From: Glycomyces arizonensis DSM 44726
GTDB taxonomy: Bacteria; Actinomycetota; Actinomycetes; Mycobacteriales; Micromonosporaceae
Assembly: GCF_000482705.1 (NCBI RefSeq)
Contig: NZ_AXWO01000035.1
Location: 1 to 51,012, forward strand
DNA length: 51,012 bases
Direction of reading: 5' to 3'
The position numbers and the translations under genes were made by a program. Positions 24,432-33,164 of the stretch are shown here, piece after piece; position 1 is the first letter of the stretch, and the number at the start of each line of letters is the position of its first letter. Below the pieces are notes generated by a model that did no database searches, had not been told where the DNA came from, and was given only the letters and a program-made list of their open reading frames with translations.

Positions 24432-26603
24432 TCAGTTCCCGTCACTTGAGACCGCAACCGCTTCCTCGACAGTGCCGCCGTTGACCAGGCACAACACCGC
24501 GGGGCCGTACTTGTCGAGTTTGGATTTGCCGATGCCGTGGAGGGAGGCGAGCTCAGTGTCGGATGCCGGACAGCGCTCCGCTATGGCGATCAAGGTCACA
24601 TCCGTGAAGACCGTGAAGGCCGGCTTGCCGCCTTCCTTGGCGATGGTGACGCGCCACTCCCGCAGCCGCTCGAACAGCTCTTCGTCCATTGTCGCCGGAC
24701 AGTCGGCGCAATGTCCGAGCTTGCGGTCGCGCGCGTCGGTCAGCGGCTTGCCGCAGCCCGAGCAGTCGAGCACCTTCGCGGGCTTCTTGGTCCGCTGGCG
24801 CGGACCGGCCGCCGAGGGCTCCGGCGCGCGGGGGAACCCGCCGAGCCCGAGCGGGGCCAGGAAGCGGCTGAGCTTGCGTTCGCGCCCACCGGGGTTGCGC
24901 GACAGCCCATATGAGAGTTGCAGCCATTCGCGGGCGCGCGTGATGCCCACGTACAGCAGCCGCCGCTCCTCCTCCCGGGCCTCGTCGGTGCGGGCGAACG
25001 TCGTCGGAAGCGTCCCGTCGGCCAGGCCGACGAGGAAGACCGCGTCCCACTCCAGGCCCTTGGCCGAGTGCAGGCTCGCGAGGGTCACCCCTTCGACGGC
25101 GGGGGCGTGCTGCTCCGAGGCTCGGCGGCCGAGCTCGGCGCAGAACTCCTCCAGGGTCGGGCCTCGGTCTTCTCCTTCGGAGTCGGCCGTGCTCTCGTCT
25201 TCGCGGCTTGCCTCGTATTGCCTTGCGAACTGATCGGCGAGTCCCGCCAGGGCCGCCACCGCCTCGTACTGCTCGCGCTGCGCCCCACCGGAGGGCGCCG
25301 CGCCCGGCCGCCAGCCGACCGCCTCCAGCGCCGCCGGGACGGCCTCGGCCAGCGGCAGCTCGCCGATGTCGTTCTTGGCCGCCGCACGCAAGGCCACCAC
25401 GGCCTGGCGCACCTCGGGCCGGTCGAAGAACCGCGCCGCGCCGGTCACCACGGTCGGCACCGCGTAGGAGGCCATCGCCTCCTCATATGCCTGCGATTGG
25501 GCGTTGGTGCGGTACAGCACCGCGATCTGCGAGGGGCTGGTGCCGTCGGCGATGAGCTGCGAGCAGCGCCGGGCGACCATCTCGGCCTCCTCGGCCTCGT
25601 CTTTGAACGTCTCGGCGAACACCTCGCGCCCGGACGGGCGCTGGCCGATCAGTTCGAGCCGCATCGCCGCCTCGCGGCCCTTCGATTCGCCGATGATGCT
25701 GTTGGCCAGGCCCACCACCTGCGGCGTGGACCGGTAGTCGCGCACCAGGCGCACGAGGGCGGCGTCGGGGTAACGGCGGGTGAAGTCGAGCAGGTACCGC
25801 GAGGTGGCGCCGGTGAAGGAGTAGATGGTCTGGCTGGCGTCGCCGACGACGGTGAGGTCGTCCCGGTCGCCGAGCCAGGCGTCGAGCAGCCGCTGCTGGA
25901 GCGGGGTGACGTCCTGGTACTCGTCGACGACGAAGAACCGGTACTGGCTGCGGATCCGGTCGGCGGCGGCCTCGTCCTCGCCGATCATGTCGGCAGTGTG
26001 GGCGAGGACGTCGGCGAAGTCCATCAGCCCGGCCCGCTGCTTGCCCTCGACGTAGGCGGCGTAGACCTTGGCGACGTCCTCGGGGGCGGCGGGGGCGTCG
26101 CGCCCGAGCTTCGCGATGGTCGCGGCGTAGTCGTCCGGGCCGATCAGCGACGATGCGGCCCATTCGATCTCGGTGGCGAGGTCGAAGTTCTTGGCGCGGG
26201 AGGTCTTGAGTCCGGTGCGGGCGGCGGCGATGGCGACGAACTTGAGGGCGGAGTCGACCAGTTCGGGCATGCCGCCGCGGAAGTGCCGGGCGCCGAAGTA
26301 GCGCAGCTGCCGCAGCGCCGCGGAGTGGAAGGTGCGGGCGTTGACGCCGGTGACGCCGAGCCCGCGCAGCCGGTCGCGCATCTCCCCCGCGGCCCGCGCG
26401 GTGAAGGTCACAGCGGTGACGTGCTGGCCTCGCAGGTCGCCTCGCCTTACGCGCCAAGCGATCCGGTGCGTGACGGCGCGGGTCTTGCCGGTGCCGGCGC
26501 CCGCGAGGATGCACACCGGCCCGGCGTCGGCGGTCACCGCCTCGCGCTGCTCAGGGTCGAGATCGGCTAGGAGGTGATCGAGTTCCCGGTCGCGCGAAGT
26601 CAC
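24432..26603 (-). CDS. uvrD2: ATP-dependent DNA helicase UvrD2
   Basis: 723 residues from GTG 26603. An SF1A helicase core: Q motif DPEQREAV, Walker A AGAGTGKT (34-41), VVDEYQDVTPLQQ (motif II), VVGDASQTIYSFTGA (III), SLHSAKGLEWDAVFLVG (V) and YVGITRAREWL (VI). A C-terminal tetracysteine motif CSGCG...CADC (about 606-627) and an HRDC domain (about 640-715, including LASLHGIGKSKLDKYG) identify UvrD2 rather than UvrD1/PcrA. It translocates 3'-5' on single-stranded DNA; the mycobacterial orthologue is essential and follows whiB7 as here. Confidence 0.96.
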   Translation of the reverse strand: MTSRDRELDHLLADLDPEQREAVTADAGPVCILAGAGTGKTRAVTHRIAWRVRRGDLRGQHVTAVTFTARAAGEMRDRLRGLGVTGVNARTFHSAALRQLRYFGARHFRGGMPELVDSALKFVAIAAARTGLKTSRAKNFDLATEIEWAASSLIGPDDYAATIAKLGRDAPAAPEDVAKVYAAYVEGKQRAGLMDFADVLAHTADMIGEDEAAADRIRSQYRFFVVDEYQDVTPLQQRLLDAWLGDRDDLTVVGDASQTIYSFTGATSRYLLDFTRRYPDAALVRLVRDYRSTPQVVGLANSIIGESKGREAAMRLELIGQRPSGREVFAETFKDEAEEAEMVARRCSQLIADGTSPSQIAVLYRTNAQSQAYEEAMASYAVPTVVTGAARFFDRPEVRQAVVALRAAAKNDIGELPLAEAVPAALEAVGWRPGAAPSGGAQREQYEAVAALAGLADQFARQYEASREDESTADSEGEDRGPTLEEFCAELGRRASEQHAPAVEGVTLASLHSAKGLEWDAVFLVGLADGTLPTTFARTDEAREEERRLLYVGITRAREWLQLSYGLSRNPGGRERKLSRFLAPLGLGGFPRAPEPSAAGPRQRTKKPAKVLDCSGCGKPLTDARDRKLGHCADCPATMDEELFERLREWRVTIAKEGGKPAFTVFTDVTLIAIAERCPASDTELASLHGIGKSKLDKYGPAVLCLVNGGTVEEAVAVSSDGN

Positions 26604-26742
26604 CCCGACAGTGTCGCAGAGCCCTGTGACAGGACCCGGGGCCCCGTCCGCGGCGGGGTGTGCGCGCCGCCACGTCTCGCGCGGCTGCGCGCGGAATGCC
26701 GCGGGCGCGCACGGCGTTAGGGTTCATGACGAAGGAGGATCC

Positions 26743-26988
26743 ATGATCACCATGTACAGCACCACGTGGTGCGGTTACTGCAAGCGGTTGAAGATCGGGC
26801 TCGATCGGGAGGGCGTCCTGTACAAGGAGGTCAACATCGAGGACGATCCGGAGGCCGCCGAGTGGGTCATGGGCGTCAACGGCGGCAACCAGACCGTGCC
26901 CACGGTGCGGGGGACCGCCCCGTCGGGCGAGGAGTTCGCGCTGACCAACCCGAGTGTGAGCCAGATCAAGGCGGCGCTCGGCGTCTGA
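26743..26988 (+). CDS. mrx: Mycoredoxin (glutaredoxin-like)
   Basis: 81 residues, start ATG 26743 behind AAGGAGGA. A glutaredoxin fold with active site WCGYC (Cys10/Cys13), the TVPT cis-proline loop, and a C-terminal helix. Mycoredoxins reduce mycothiol-mixed disulfides and take the place of glutaredoxins in actinobacteria. The gene is divergent from uvrD2 (139-base gap) as in mycobacteria, where the equivalent is Rv3198A. Confidence 0.94.
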   Translation: MITMYSTTWCGYCKRLKIGLDREGVLYKEVNIEDDPEAAEWVMGVNGGNQTVPTVRGTAPSGEEFALTNPSVSQIKAALGV

Positions 26989-27052
26989 GGCCGGGACGGC
27001 CGCGCCCCATCGACGCGGTCCCTTTCTCACATCTGACGCGCATCGGCCCCTG

Positions 27053-27715
27053 TCACCGCACGGTGGCGGGGGCCGCGTTCGTTTCGGGCGAAGCGGGTTC
27101 GTCCTGGCGCAGCATCCGGCGCCCCACGGGGGCGAGCGCGATCCAGAGCACGATCGCGGTGAGGAGCATGTTGCCGCTGTAGGGCAGTTCGACGGCGGCC
27201 TCGCCGGCGCCGATCGCGATGGCGGCGGTGACGAGGACGGCCGTGAGGGCGGGGACGCGGCGCAGCGCGGCCGCCTGGATGGACAGGATCACCAGGCCGA
27301 GGAACAGCAGGGACGGGACGACCGAGTAGACCGCCGCTTCGACGAGGGGGTTGGCGGTGACCTGGTCGGAGTGCGCGCTCATCTCGGCCGGGGTGGCGGT
27401 GGCGAATCCGTTCCACAGGTCGACGATCATCTGCGCGGTGACGGCGGCACCGCCGATGAGCGTGAAGGCGAGGGCGAATCCGGCGAGGAGGCGCCCGGCC
27501 AGGCTGCGGGCGCCGATGGTCCGGTGGATCCCGGCGAACCCCACCACGAGCATGAGGTAGCCGGGCAGCCAGATCAGGTGGGCGATGGTCCAGTACGGTT
27601 CGCCGCCGCCTTCGCCGCCGAGGCGCATGGCGGCCCAGCCGAGCAGGACGCCGATCGGGGCGAGGACGAGGGAGGCGCCCGCGGCACGGGTGAGTTTCGG
27701 GTTCTTGGTGGTCAC
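27053..27715 (-). CDS. Hypothetical six-helix membrane protein
   Basis: 220 residues with about six hydrophobic helices, at roughly 12-30, 42-64, 76-100, 126-150, 156-172 and 178-196. No known motif is seen, apart from a charged C-terminal tail. It is divergent from the ArsR-like regulator gene with an inverted-repeat operator between, so it is the likely target of that regulator. Confidence 0.8.
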   Translation of the reverse strand: MTTKNPKLTRAAGASLVLAPIGVLLGWAAMRLGGEGGGEPYWTIAHLIWLPGYLMLVVGFAGIHRTIGARSLAGRLLAGFALAFTLIGGAAVTAQMIVDLWNGFATATPAEMSAHSDQVTANPLVEAAVYSVVPSLLFLGLVILSIQAAALRRVPALTAVLVTAAIAIGAGEAAVELPYSGNMLLTAIVLWIALAPVGRRMLRQDEPASPETNAAPATVR

Positions 27716-27729
27716 GCCTCGAGCGTATA

Positions 27730-27765
27730 GTTGCAGAATTTTTTATGCAAGTATTTTTCTGCAAC
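27730..27765. promoter_or_regulatory. Inverted-repeat operator in divergent promoter region
   Basis: GTTGCAGAA (27730-27738) and TTCTGCAAC (27757-27765) are perfect inverted repeats around an AT-rich 18-base spacer that contains a further ATGCAA. It sits between the divergent membrane-protein and ArsR-like genes, overlapping where their promoters should be. Confidence 0.65.
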
Positions 27766-27811
27766 CTTTTCGCCGCCCGACCCGCCTCCGCCGTCCGCCT
27801 ATGATCGAGTG

Positions 27812-28363
27812 ATGTCCCAGGCGCCCATCGAACACTCGCCGGCGGCCTTGAAGGCCCTCTCCAGCGCCCTGCGCCGCAAGATCCTGCACCACCTCGGCGT
27901 CCACGGGCCGGGGAACTCGACCACGATCGCCCGGGCCGTCGACGAGAGCACCGGCACCACGAGCTACCACCTGCGGGTGCTCGCCGACGCGGGGCTGGTG
28001 CGCGAGATCCCCGAGCGCGCCAAGGGCCGCGAGCGCTGGTGGGGCGTCGTGCGCGGCGACCGGCGGATGCCCGCTCCGGCCTCGCTGTCCGAGGACGACC
28101 GCCTGGCCGCCGCGGCGCTGCGGCGCTCGATGATGGCCGAGGACCTCGAACTGCTGCAGCTCGGCTACGAGATCGCCGAGCGCGACCGGGACGCCGCTCA
28201 AGGCTCGCGCTCGGGCGGGTACGCGACCAAGGCGGAGCTCCAAGCGTTCCACGACGAGTACCTCGCCCTGCTGCACCGCTACCTCCATCCTCCGGAGGAC
28301 GCGCCCGAGGGCGCCGTCCCGGTGGTCGTGCGCTGGTACGCCTTCCCCGATCCGCGGGTGTGA
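27812..28363 (+). CDS. ArsR-like winged-helix transcriptional regulator
   Basis: 183 residues from ATG 27812. The N-terminal winged helix-turn-helix (about 8-80) has ALSSALRRKILHHLGVHGPG, STTIARAVDESTGTTSYHLR with the recognition helix, and a wing AGLVREIPERAKGRERWW, as in ArsR/HTH_20 regulators. No metal-binding Cys pattern is present. The C-terminal half is helical and acidic and may sense a ligand or dimerise. It is probably autoregulated through 27730-27765. Confidence 0.85.
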   Translation: MSQAPIEHSPAALKALSSALRRKILHHLGVHGPGNSTTIARAVDESTGTTSYHLRVLADAGLVREIPERAKGRERWWGVVRGDRRMPAPASLSEDDRLAAAALRRSMMAEDLELLQLGYEIAERDRDAAQGSRSGGYATKAELQAFHDEYLALLHRYLHPPEDAPEGAVPVVVRWYAFPDPRV

Positions 28364-28410
28364 GGCCCTGCTGCGGCGCACCGGGACGCGGGAAAAGTCG
28401 AGCCCGGCGC

Positions 28411-28440
28411 TTGACTTGTGCCACATGCCGAGACTATGGT
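28411..28440 (+). promoter_or_regulatory. Candidate promoter of the EamA leader
   Basis: -35 TTGACT (28411-28416), an 18-base spacer and -10 TATGGT (28435-28440). A second possible -10, TATAGT (28473-28478), lies closer to the leader hairpins. The start of the leader is therefore uncertain between about 28447 and 28485. Confidence 0.5.
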
Positions 28441-28493
28441 CACGTTTAGGACACAGAGCCGGTAACATGCTCTATAGTTGAGTCGTCAAGCTT

Positions 28494-28559
28494 GCTTGGC
28501 TGCTTCGAGGGGTGGCAGCCAAGCATTCAGGCCCGGGATGGATCCGTCCCGGGCCTTTT
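28494..28559 (+). promoter_or_regulatory. Leader with tandem hairpins and terminator (attenuator candidate)
   Basis: First hairpin: GCTTGGCTGC / GCAGCCAAGC (perfect 10 base pairs, 11-base loop, 28494-28524). Second: GGCCCGGGA / TCCCGGGCC (28530-28555) followed by TTTT, a Rho-independent terminator. It ends 89 bases before the EamA gene on the same strand. It could be an attenuator or riboswitch expression platform, or the end of a short RNA. I do not recognise an aptamer. Confidence 0.65.
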
Positions 28560-28647
28560 CTCTGCCCCGGATCCGCCAGCGCGACGGACGCCCCGAACCC
28601 GTTCCCGGCCAAGGCCGTCGCCCCCGCCCGCCATGAGGAGCCGCCCG

Positions 28648-29598
28648 ATGTCGTCGCCCCGAGCCGCCCTCGGCGTCGCCCTGATCATGCTGTCGTCGGT
28701 GTTCTTCGGCGTCTGCGGCCCGTTCGGGAAGACCGTCATCCAGTCGGGCCTGGAACCGGTCCAGGTGACGTGGCTGCGCATCGTCGGCGTCGGCCTCATC
28801 GCCGTCGCCGCCGCTGCCTGGCCGCTGCTGCGCCTGCGCCGCGGCGGGACGAGGCCGCCGCTGGCGACGCTGGTCCTGTTCGGGCTCACCGCCGTCGCGG
28901 GCGTCCAGGCCTGCTACTTCATCGCCGTCGAGCGCCTCCCGGTCGGCATCGCCCTCCTGCTCGAGTTCATGGGCCCCATCGTCGTGGTCGCGTGGGTCCG
29001 GTTCGTGCGCCGCAGCCCCCTGCCGCGCGCCGCCGTGATCGGCGCGCTGCTCAGCCTCGCGGGGCTGTGCATCGTCGTCGAGGTCTGGTCGGGCCTGCGG
29101 CTGGACGCCGTCGGGCTACTGGCCGGGTCGGCCGCCGCGGCCTGCCAGGCCACCTATTTCCTCTCCGGCGAGCGGCTCACCGCGAAGGTCGACGTGCGCG
29201 TCATGCTCGCCGTCGGCTTCACCGTCGGGGCCCTCGCCCTCGCGCCGCTGGCCGCGCCGTGGGCGCTGGACTGGGCGTCGCTGTCCTCGCCGGTGTCGCT
29301 CGGCGGCCTGGAGACCACCAGCGTGGTCAGCCTCGTCGCGCTCGTCGCCTCCACCGCCGTCGCGTACGTGCTCGGCCTGACCGGGCTGCGGTTCCTGTCC
29401 GCGCCGGTGGCCGGGGCGCTCGGGTACGCCGAGGTCGTCGTGGCCGCGCTGTCGGCGTGGCTGCTGCTCGGCGAGGCTTTGACGGGGCCGCAGATCGTCG
29501 GCGGCCTGGTCGTCGTCGCCGGGGTCGTCACCGCCCAGCGGGCCGTCGCGAAGCGCCGCGCCCCCGCCGAGGAGCAGCTCACCGAAGCGGTGGTCTAG
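28648..29598 (+). CDS. EamA family (DMT superfamily) transporter
   Basis: 316 residues from ATG 28648, with GAGGAG at 9-base spacing (ATG 28633 is possible). About ten membrane helices form two EamA repeats; PVGIALLLEFMGPIVVVAW and APVAGALGYAEVVVAALSAWLLLGE are the family-typical segments. RhtA-like members export amino acids such as threonine or homoserine; other members export metabolites or toxins. The upstream terminator leader suggests conditional expression. Its 3' end overlaps the convergent NudC-like gene by four bases. Confidence 0.9.
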   Translation: MSSPRAALGVALIMLSSVFFGVCGPFGKTVIQSGLEPVQVTWLRIVGVGLIAVAAAAWPLLRLRRGGTRPPLATLVLFGLTAVAGVQACYFIAVERLPVGIALLLEFMGPIVVVAWVRFVRRSPLPRAAVIGALLSLAGLCIVVEVWSGLRLDAVGLLAGSAAAACQATYFLSGERLTAKVDVRVMLAVGFTVGALALAPLAAPWALDWASLSSPVSLGGLETTSVVSLVALVASTAVAYVLGLTGLRFLSAPVAGALGYAEVVVAALSAWLLLGEALTGPQIVGGLVVVAGVVTAQRAVAKRRAPAEEQLTEAVV

Positions 29599-30476
29599 CC
29601 TTCGGCGAGCCAGCCCTCGATGAGGAAGCGGGCCACCGAGATCCGTATCGCGCTCGGCGTGTCCTCATCGGTCTCGATCCACATGCGGCGCACCTCTTCC
29701 CTGGTGAACCAGCGGGCGTCGACGATCTCGTCCTCTTGGACGCGCACCTCCTGGCTCGGGTCGGCGCTCGCCCGGTAGGCGAGCATGAGCGAGCGCGGGT
29801 AGGGCCACGGCTGGCTGGAGACGTAGGCGAGCCGGTCGAGCTTGAGGCCGGTCTCCTCCCCCACCTCGCGGTGGACGGCGGCCTCGGCGGACTCGCCCGG
29901 TTCGACGAACCCGGCGATGCACGCGTAGCGGGCGGCGCGCCGCACCGACCCCTGCGGCGGCTTGGCGCCGCCGTAGCGCTGGTGCTGGGCGAGCAGGACC
30001 CGGTCGGCGCCGTCGTCGATGAGGACGATGACGGCCGGGTCGGTGCGCGGGAAGACGCGGTCGCCCGCACCGGTCTCCAGCTCCCATCCCGCCTGGGCCG
30101 GGGCGAGCGCCTCCCCGGTCGTCGGATGGTAGCGGTAGGCCGATCGCCAGTGCATCATCGCGATGGCCTCGACGGCGACCGCGAGGTCGCGCCGGTCCCA
30201 GTGGCCGCCGATCCAGCGGGTGCGCAGGCCGTCGGGGACGGCCGTGATGACGGCGAACACGGGCGGGTCCTCGCCGCCGAGGTAGACGCGCTCGCCTTCG
30301 GGCGCGGTCTCGGCGTCGTGGTAGTGCAGGCCGTCTTCGTCGGCGTCGATGCGGTCGGCCTCGGGGTCGCAGGCGACGATCTGGGCCCGGGTCCAGGCGT
30401 CGGCGAGCCAGTCGGGTTCCCAGCGGTGCTCGGCGTGCCGGTCGAGCGCCTCGACCGCCAACGGCGGGCGGTTCAC
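29595..30476 (-). CDS. nudC: NudC-like NAD(H) / NADH-capped RNA pyrophosphatase
   Basis: 293 residues from GTG 30476. The Nudix box GFVEPGESAEAAVHREVGEE is complete, and the NADH-specific SQPWPYPRSLM motif follows it, which identifies the NudC subfamily. Unusually, the zinc-ribbon cysteines are all absent: the expected CPRCG position reads HPTTG and the second pair is also replaced. The enzyme cleaves NADH or NAD+ (and NAD caps on RNA) to mononucleotides. Its start overlaps the upstream M16 stop as GTGA, so it is coupled to the two peptidase genes. Confidence 0.9.
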   Translation of the reverse strand: MNRPPLAVEALDRHAEHRWEPDWLADAWTRAQIVACDPEADRIDADEDGLHYHDAETAPEGERVYLGGEDPPVFAVITAVPDGLRTRWIGGHWDRRDLAVAVEAIAMMHWRSAYRYHPTTGEALAPAQAGWELETGAGDRVFPRTDPAVIVLIDDGADRVLLAQHQRYGGAKPPQGSVRRAARYACIAGFVEPGESAEAAVHREVGEETGLKLDRLAYVSSQPWPYPRSLMLAYRASADPSQEVRVQEDEIVDARWFTREEVRRMWIETDEDTPSAIRISVARFLIEGWLAEG

Positions 30477-31783
30477 AGGACCTCGATTTCGGCGGTCTCG
30501 GACAGCGGCCCGGTGACCTCGGCGCCGTCGCCGAGGACGACGGTGACCGCGCCGTCGGGGCTCATCCGCTCGGCGGCGACGCGTTTGATGTCGGCCGGGG
30601 TGACCGCGCGCAGCCGCTCGGAGTGCTCGGCGAGCCATGACAGCGGCAGGCCGCAGGCGGCGAGCGCGGACGTGTAGTTCGCGATGCCGGACTGGGTGGC
30701 GGTGGCGAGCTTGACCGAGCCGAGCGCGTAGCGGCGGGCCAGGTCGAGCTCGGCCTCGTCCGGGGCTCGCTCGGCCATGCCGCGCAGCTCGGACACGACT
30801 TCGGCGAGCGCGGGCGCGGTCACCTCGGTGGCGACGTCGACGCTGGTGAGCTGCACCGATCCGGCCGGCGAGTGGTCCACTCTGGATCTTGGCGAGTAGC
30901 CGTAGCCCTTGGTCTCGCGCAGGTTCATGACCAGGCGCGAGGTGAAGTACCCGCCGTAGATGAGGTTCGCCAGGTGCTGGGCGGCGTTGTCGTCGTGGGT
31001 GCGCCCGACGGCCGGGTAGGCGATGCGGATCGCGGACTGGACCGATCCGGGCCGGTCGACCAGGACGACCGGGCCGGGCACGAGGCTCGGCAGCGGCTCC
31101 ATGTGCCGCGGCTCGCCGGAGCCGTTCCAGGCGGCCAGCGACTTCTCGACGGCGGCCAGGGCCGCGTCGGGGTCGATGTCGCCGACGATGACCAGGCGCG
31201 AGCCGTCCGGGTGGAGGCGGGAGGCGTGGAGCGCCCGGACGTCGTCGCGTACGACGGCGGCGACCTCGGCGGCGGTCGGCTGCTGGTGGCCGTACGGGTG
31301 GTCGCCCCACAGCCTGGCGTCGAGCGCGCGGGAGACCTGGAAGTCGGGCTGCTGCTCGGCGACGGAGAGGCCGTCGATGATGCGGGACTGCTCGACGGCG
31401 AGCGGCGCCTCGGGGTAGTCGGCGGCGACGAGGATGTCGCCGAGGATGTCGAGCAGTTCGCTCAGTCCGCTGGCGAGGCAGGTGCCGGAGACGGCGAGCC
31501 GGTCGGGGTCGGCCCCGGCGCCCAGGCTCCCGCCGACGCCTTGGAGGCGCTGGGCGATCTCGGTCATCGTCGCCGACTCGGTGCCGGCGAACAGGGCCGC
31601 GGACAGGACGTCGGCGACGGCGAGGTCGGCGTGCGCGGCGGGGATCGACAGCCGCACTTCGGCGATCGGGACGCCGGGCCGGCGGACCAGCGTCACCGAC
31701 AGGCCGTTGGGCAGGACGCGCTCGACCGGCGTCGGCAGGGCGAGCGGGACTTCCGGTGCGAGGCCGGGAACGGCGGTGCTCAC
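30473..31783 (-). CDS. M16 peptidase family protein, non-catalytic subunit
   Basis: 436 residues from GTG 31783 behind GGAGGAAA. It has the two-domain M16 fold but lacks HxxEH: the equivalent position reads LSAALFAGTES. The C-terminal half keeps the substrate-binding Arg/Tyr motif in NLRETKGYGYSPRS. This is the inactive partner of an M16B heterodimer. The GTGA overlaps on both sides couple it to the active subunit upstream and to nudC downstream. Confidence 0.92.
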   Translation of the reverse strand: MSTAVPGLAPEVPLALPTPVERVLPNGLSVTLVRRPGVPIAEVRLSIPAAHADLAVADVLSAALFAGTESATMTEIAQRLQGVGGSLGAGADPDRLAVSGTCLASGLSELLDILGDILVAADYPEAPLAVEQSRIIDGLSVAEQQPDFQVSRALDARLWGDHPYGHQQPTAAEVAAVVRDDVRALHASRLHPDGSRLVIVGDIDPDAALAAVEKSLAAWNGSGEPRHMEPLPSLVPGPVVLVDRPGSVQSAIRIAYPAVGRTHDDNAAQHLANLIYGGYFTSRLVMNLRETKGYGYSPRSRVDHSPAGSVQLTSVDVATEVTAPALAEVVSELRGMAERAPDEAELDLARRYALGSVKLATATQSGIANYTSALAACGLPLSWLAEHSERLRAVTPADIKRVAAERMSPDGAVTVVLGDGAEVTGPLSETAEIEVL

Positions 31784-33081
31784 TGGTTTCCTCCGGGAAC
31801 GACTTCGATGACGGCGCGGCGGTTCTGGGTCATGGCCTCGGCGGCCCGCGCGACCGACTCGGCGGTGACCTCGCCGAGCAGCGTGGCGAACCGGGTGGCG
31901 TAGCGGGCGTCGCCGTGGAAGACCTCGGCGGTGGCGAGGCGGCGGGCGCGGCCCATGACCGAGTCGTCGCTGCGCAGCAGCTGGGCGGCGACGCGGGCCT
32001 TGATGCGGCCGAGCTCGGCCTCGTCGACGCCGCCCGCGACGCGCGCGAGCTCTTCGCCGACGGCGGCCATGACGGTGTCGGCGTCGCCGGTGGGCGGCAG
32101 GAACGCCTGTATGAGCAGGGCGGTGGGGCCTCTGGAGGCGAACGGCTCGGCCATGAAGGTGGCGTGGGCGGCGACGGCGGTGGCGGTGCGGTCGCGGTGG
32201 ATGAGGCGCTCGACCAGGCGGGAGGCGTCGCCGTCGGTGAGCAGTTCGCCGAGGACGACGTAGGGCAGGAAGTCGGCCAGTTCGGTCACCGGGTCGGGGA
32301 CGCGCCAGGCCATGGCGACGGCCGGGAGCGTGGCGCGTTCGTCCACGTAGGATTCGCGGCGCTCGGTGGTCAGGTCCGGCTCGGCGAAGGAGGGCAGCAC
32401 CGGCGCGGTGCGGGCCTCGACGCCCGCGAAGTGCCGCTCGACCAGGGCGCGGGCGGTCTCGGGCTCGAAGTCGCCCGCGACGGAGAGGACGGCGTTGGAG
32501 GCCGGATAGAAGGCGTCGAAGAACGCCTGCGCGTCGTCGACGGTGGCGGCCTCCAGGTCGCCGAAGGAGCCGTAGCCGTCGTGGGCGTTGGGGAAGGTGT
32601 CGAACATGACCGGCGGGAGCTTGAGCCAGGGGAAGCCGCCGTAGGGGCGGTTGAGGACGTTGACCCTGATCTCCTCTTTGACGACGCTGACCTGGTTCTC
32701 CAGGTTCTCCTCGGTGATGGCCGGGCCCCGCATGCGGTCGGCCTCCAGGAACAGGGCCAGCTCCAGGCCGTTGGCCGGGAGCAGGTTGAAGTAGTCGGTG
32801 TAGTCGATGTGGGTCGAGCCGTTGAACGTGCCGCCCGCGGACTGGACGTGGCGCATGTGCTCGGCCTTGCCGACGTTGTGCGAGCCCTGGAACATCATGT
32901 GCTCGAACAGGTGCGCGAATCCGGTCCGGCCTTCTGGCTCCGAGCGCATGCCCACGTCGTACACCACCGCCACGCCGACCACCGGCGCGCCGGGGTCGGG
33001 GGCCAGGACCACCCGCAGTCCGTTGTCGAGGCGGAACGTCTCGATCGCGAACGCCGGTGCGGGAATCGTCGCAACAGTCAT
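31780..33081 (-). CDS. M16 family zinc peptidase, catalytic subunit
   Basis: 433 residues from ATG 33081. The inverted zinc motif HLFEH (57-61) is intact, and the third ligand is a Glu in VVKEEIRV (about 136-137), as expected. GTFNGSTHIDYTDYF is the typical pitrilysin/processing-peptidase strand. It should degrade or process short peptides together with the downstream inactive subunit. The mycobacterial and Streptomyces M16 pairs have the same catalytic/non-catalytic gene order. The gene is divergent from the metNIQ locus. Confidence 0.94.
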   Translation of the reverse strand: MTVATIPAPAFAIETFRLDNGLRVVLAPDPGAPVVGVAVVYDVGMRSEPEGRTGFAHLFEHMMFQGSHNVGKAEHMRHVQSAGGTFNGSTHIDYTDYFNLLPANGLELALFLEADRMRGPAITEENLENQVSVVKEEIRVNVLNRPYGGFPWLKLPPVMFDTFPNAHDGYGSFGDLEAATVDDAQAFFDAFYPASNAVLSVAGDFEPETARALVERHFAGVEARTAPVLPSFAEPDLTTERRESYVDERATLPAVAMAWRVPDPVTELADFLPYVVLGELLTDGDASRLVERLIHRDRTATAVAAHATFMAEPFASRGPTALLIQAFLPPTGDADTVMAAVGEELARVAGGVDEAELGRIKARVAAQLLRSDDSVMGRARRLATAEVFHGDARYATRFATLLGEVTAESVARAAEAMTQNRRAVIEVVPGGNQ

Positions 33082-33164
33082 GGCCAGACCCTATCTCACG
33101 CGACCGCGCGTTGTTGATCACAGAAACTTGGATCCCGCGCGTGCACCTGCTTCACTTGCGAACT

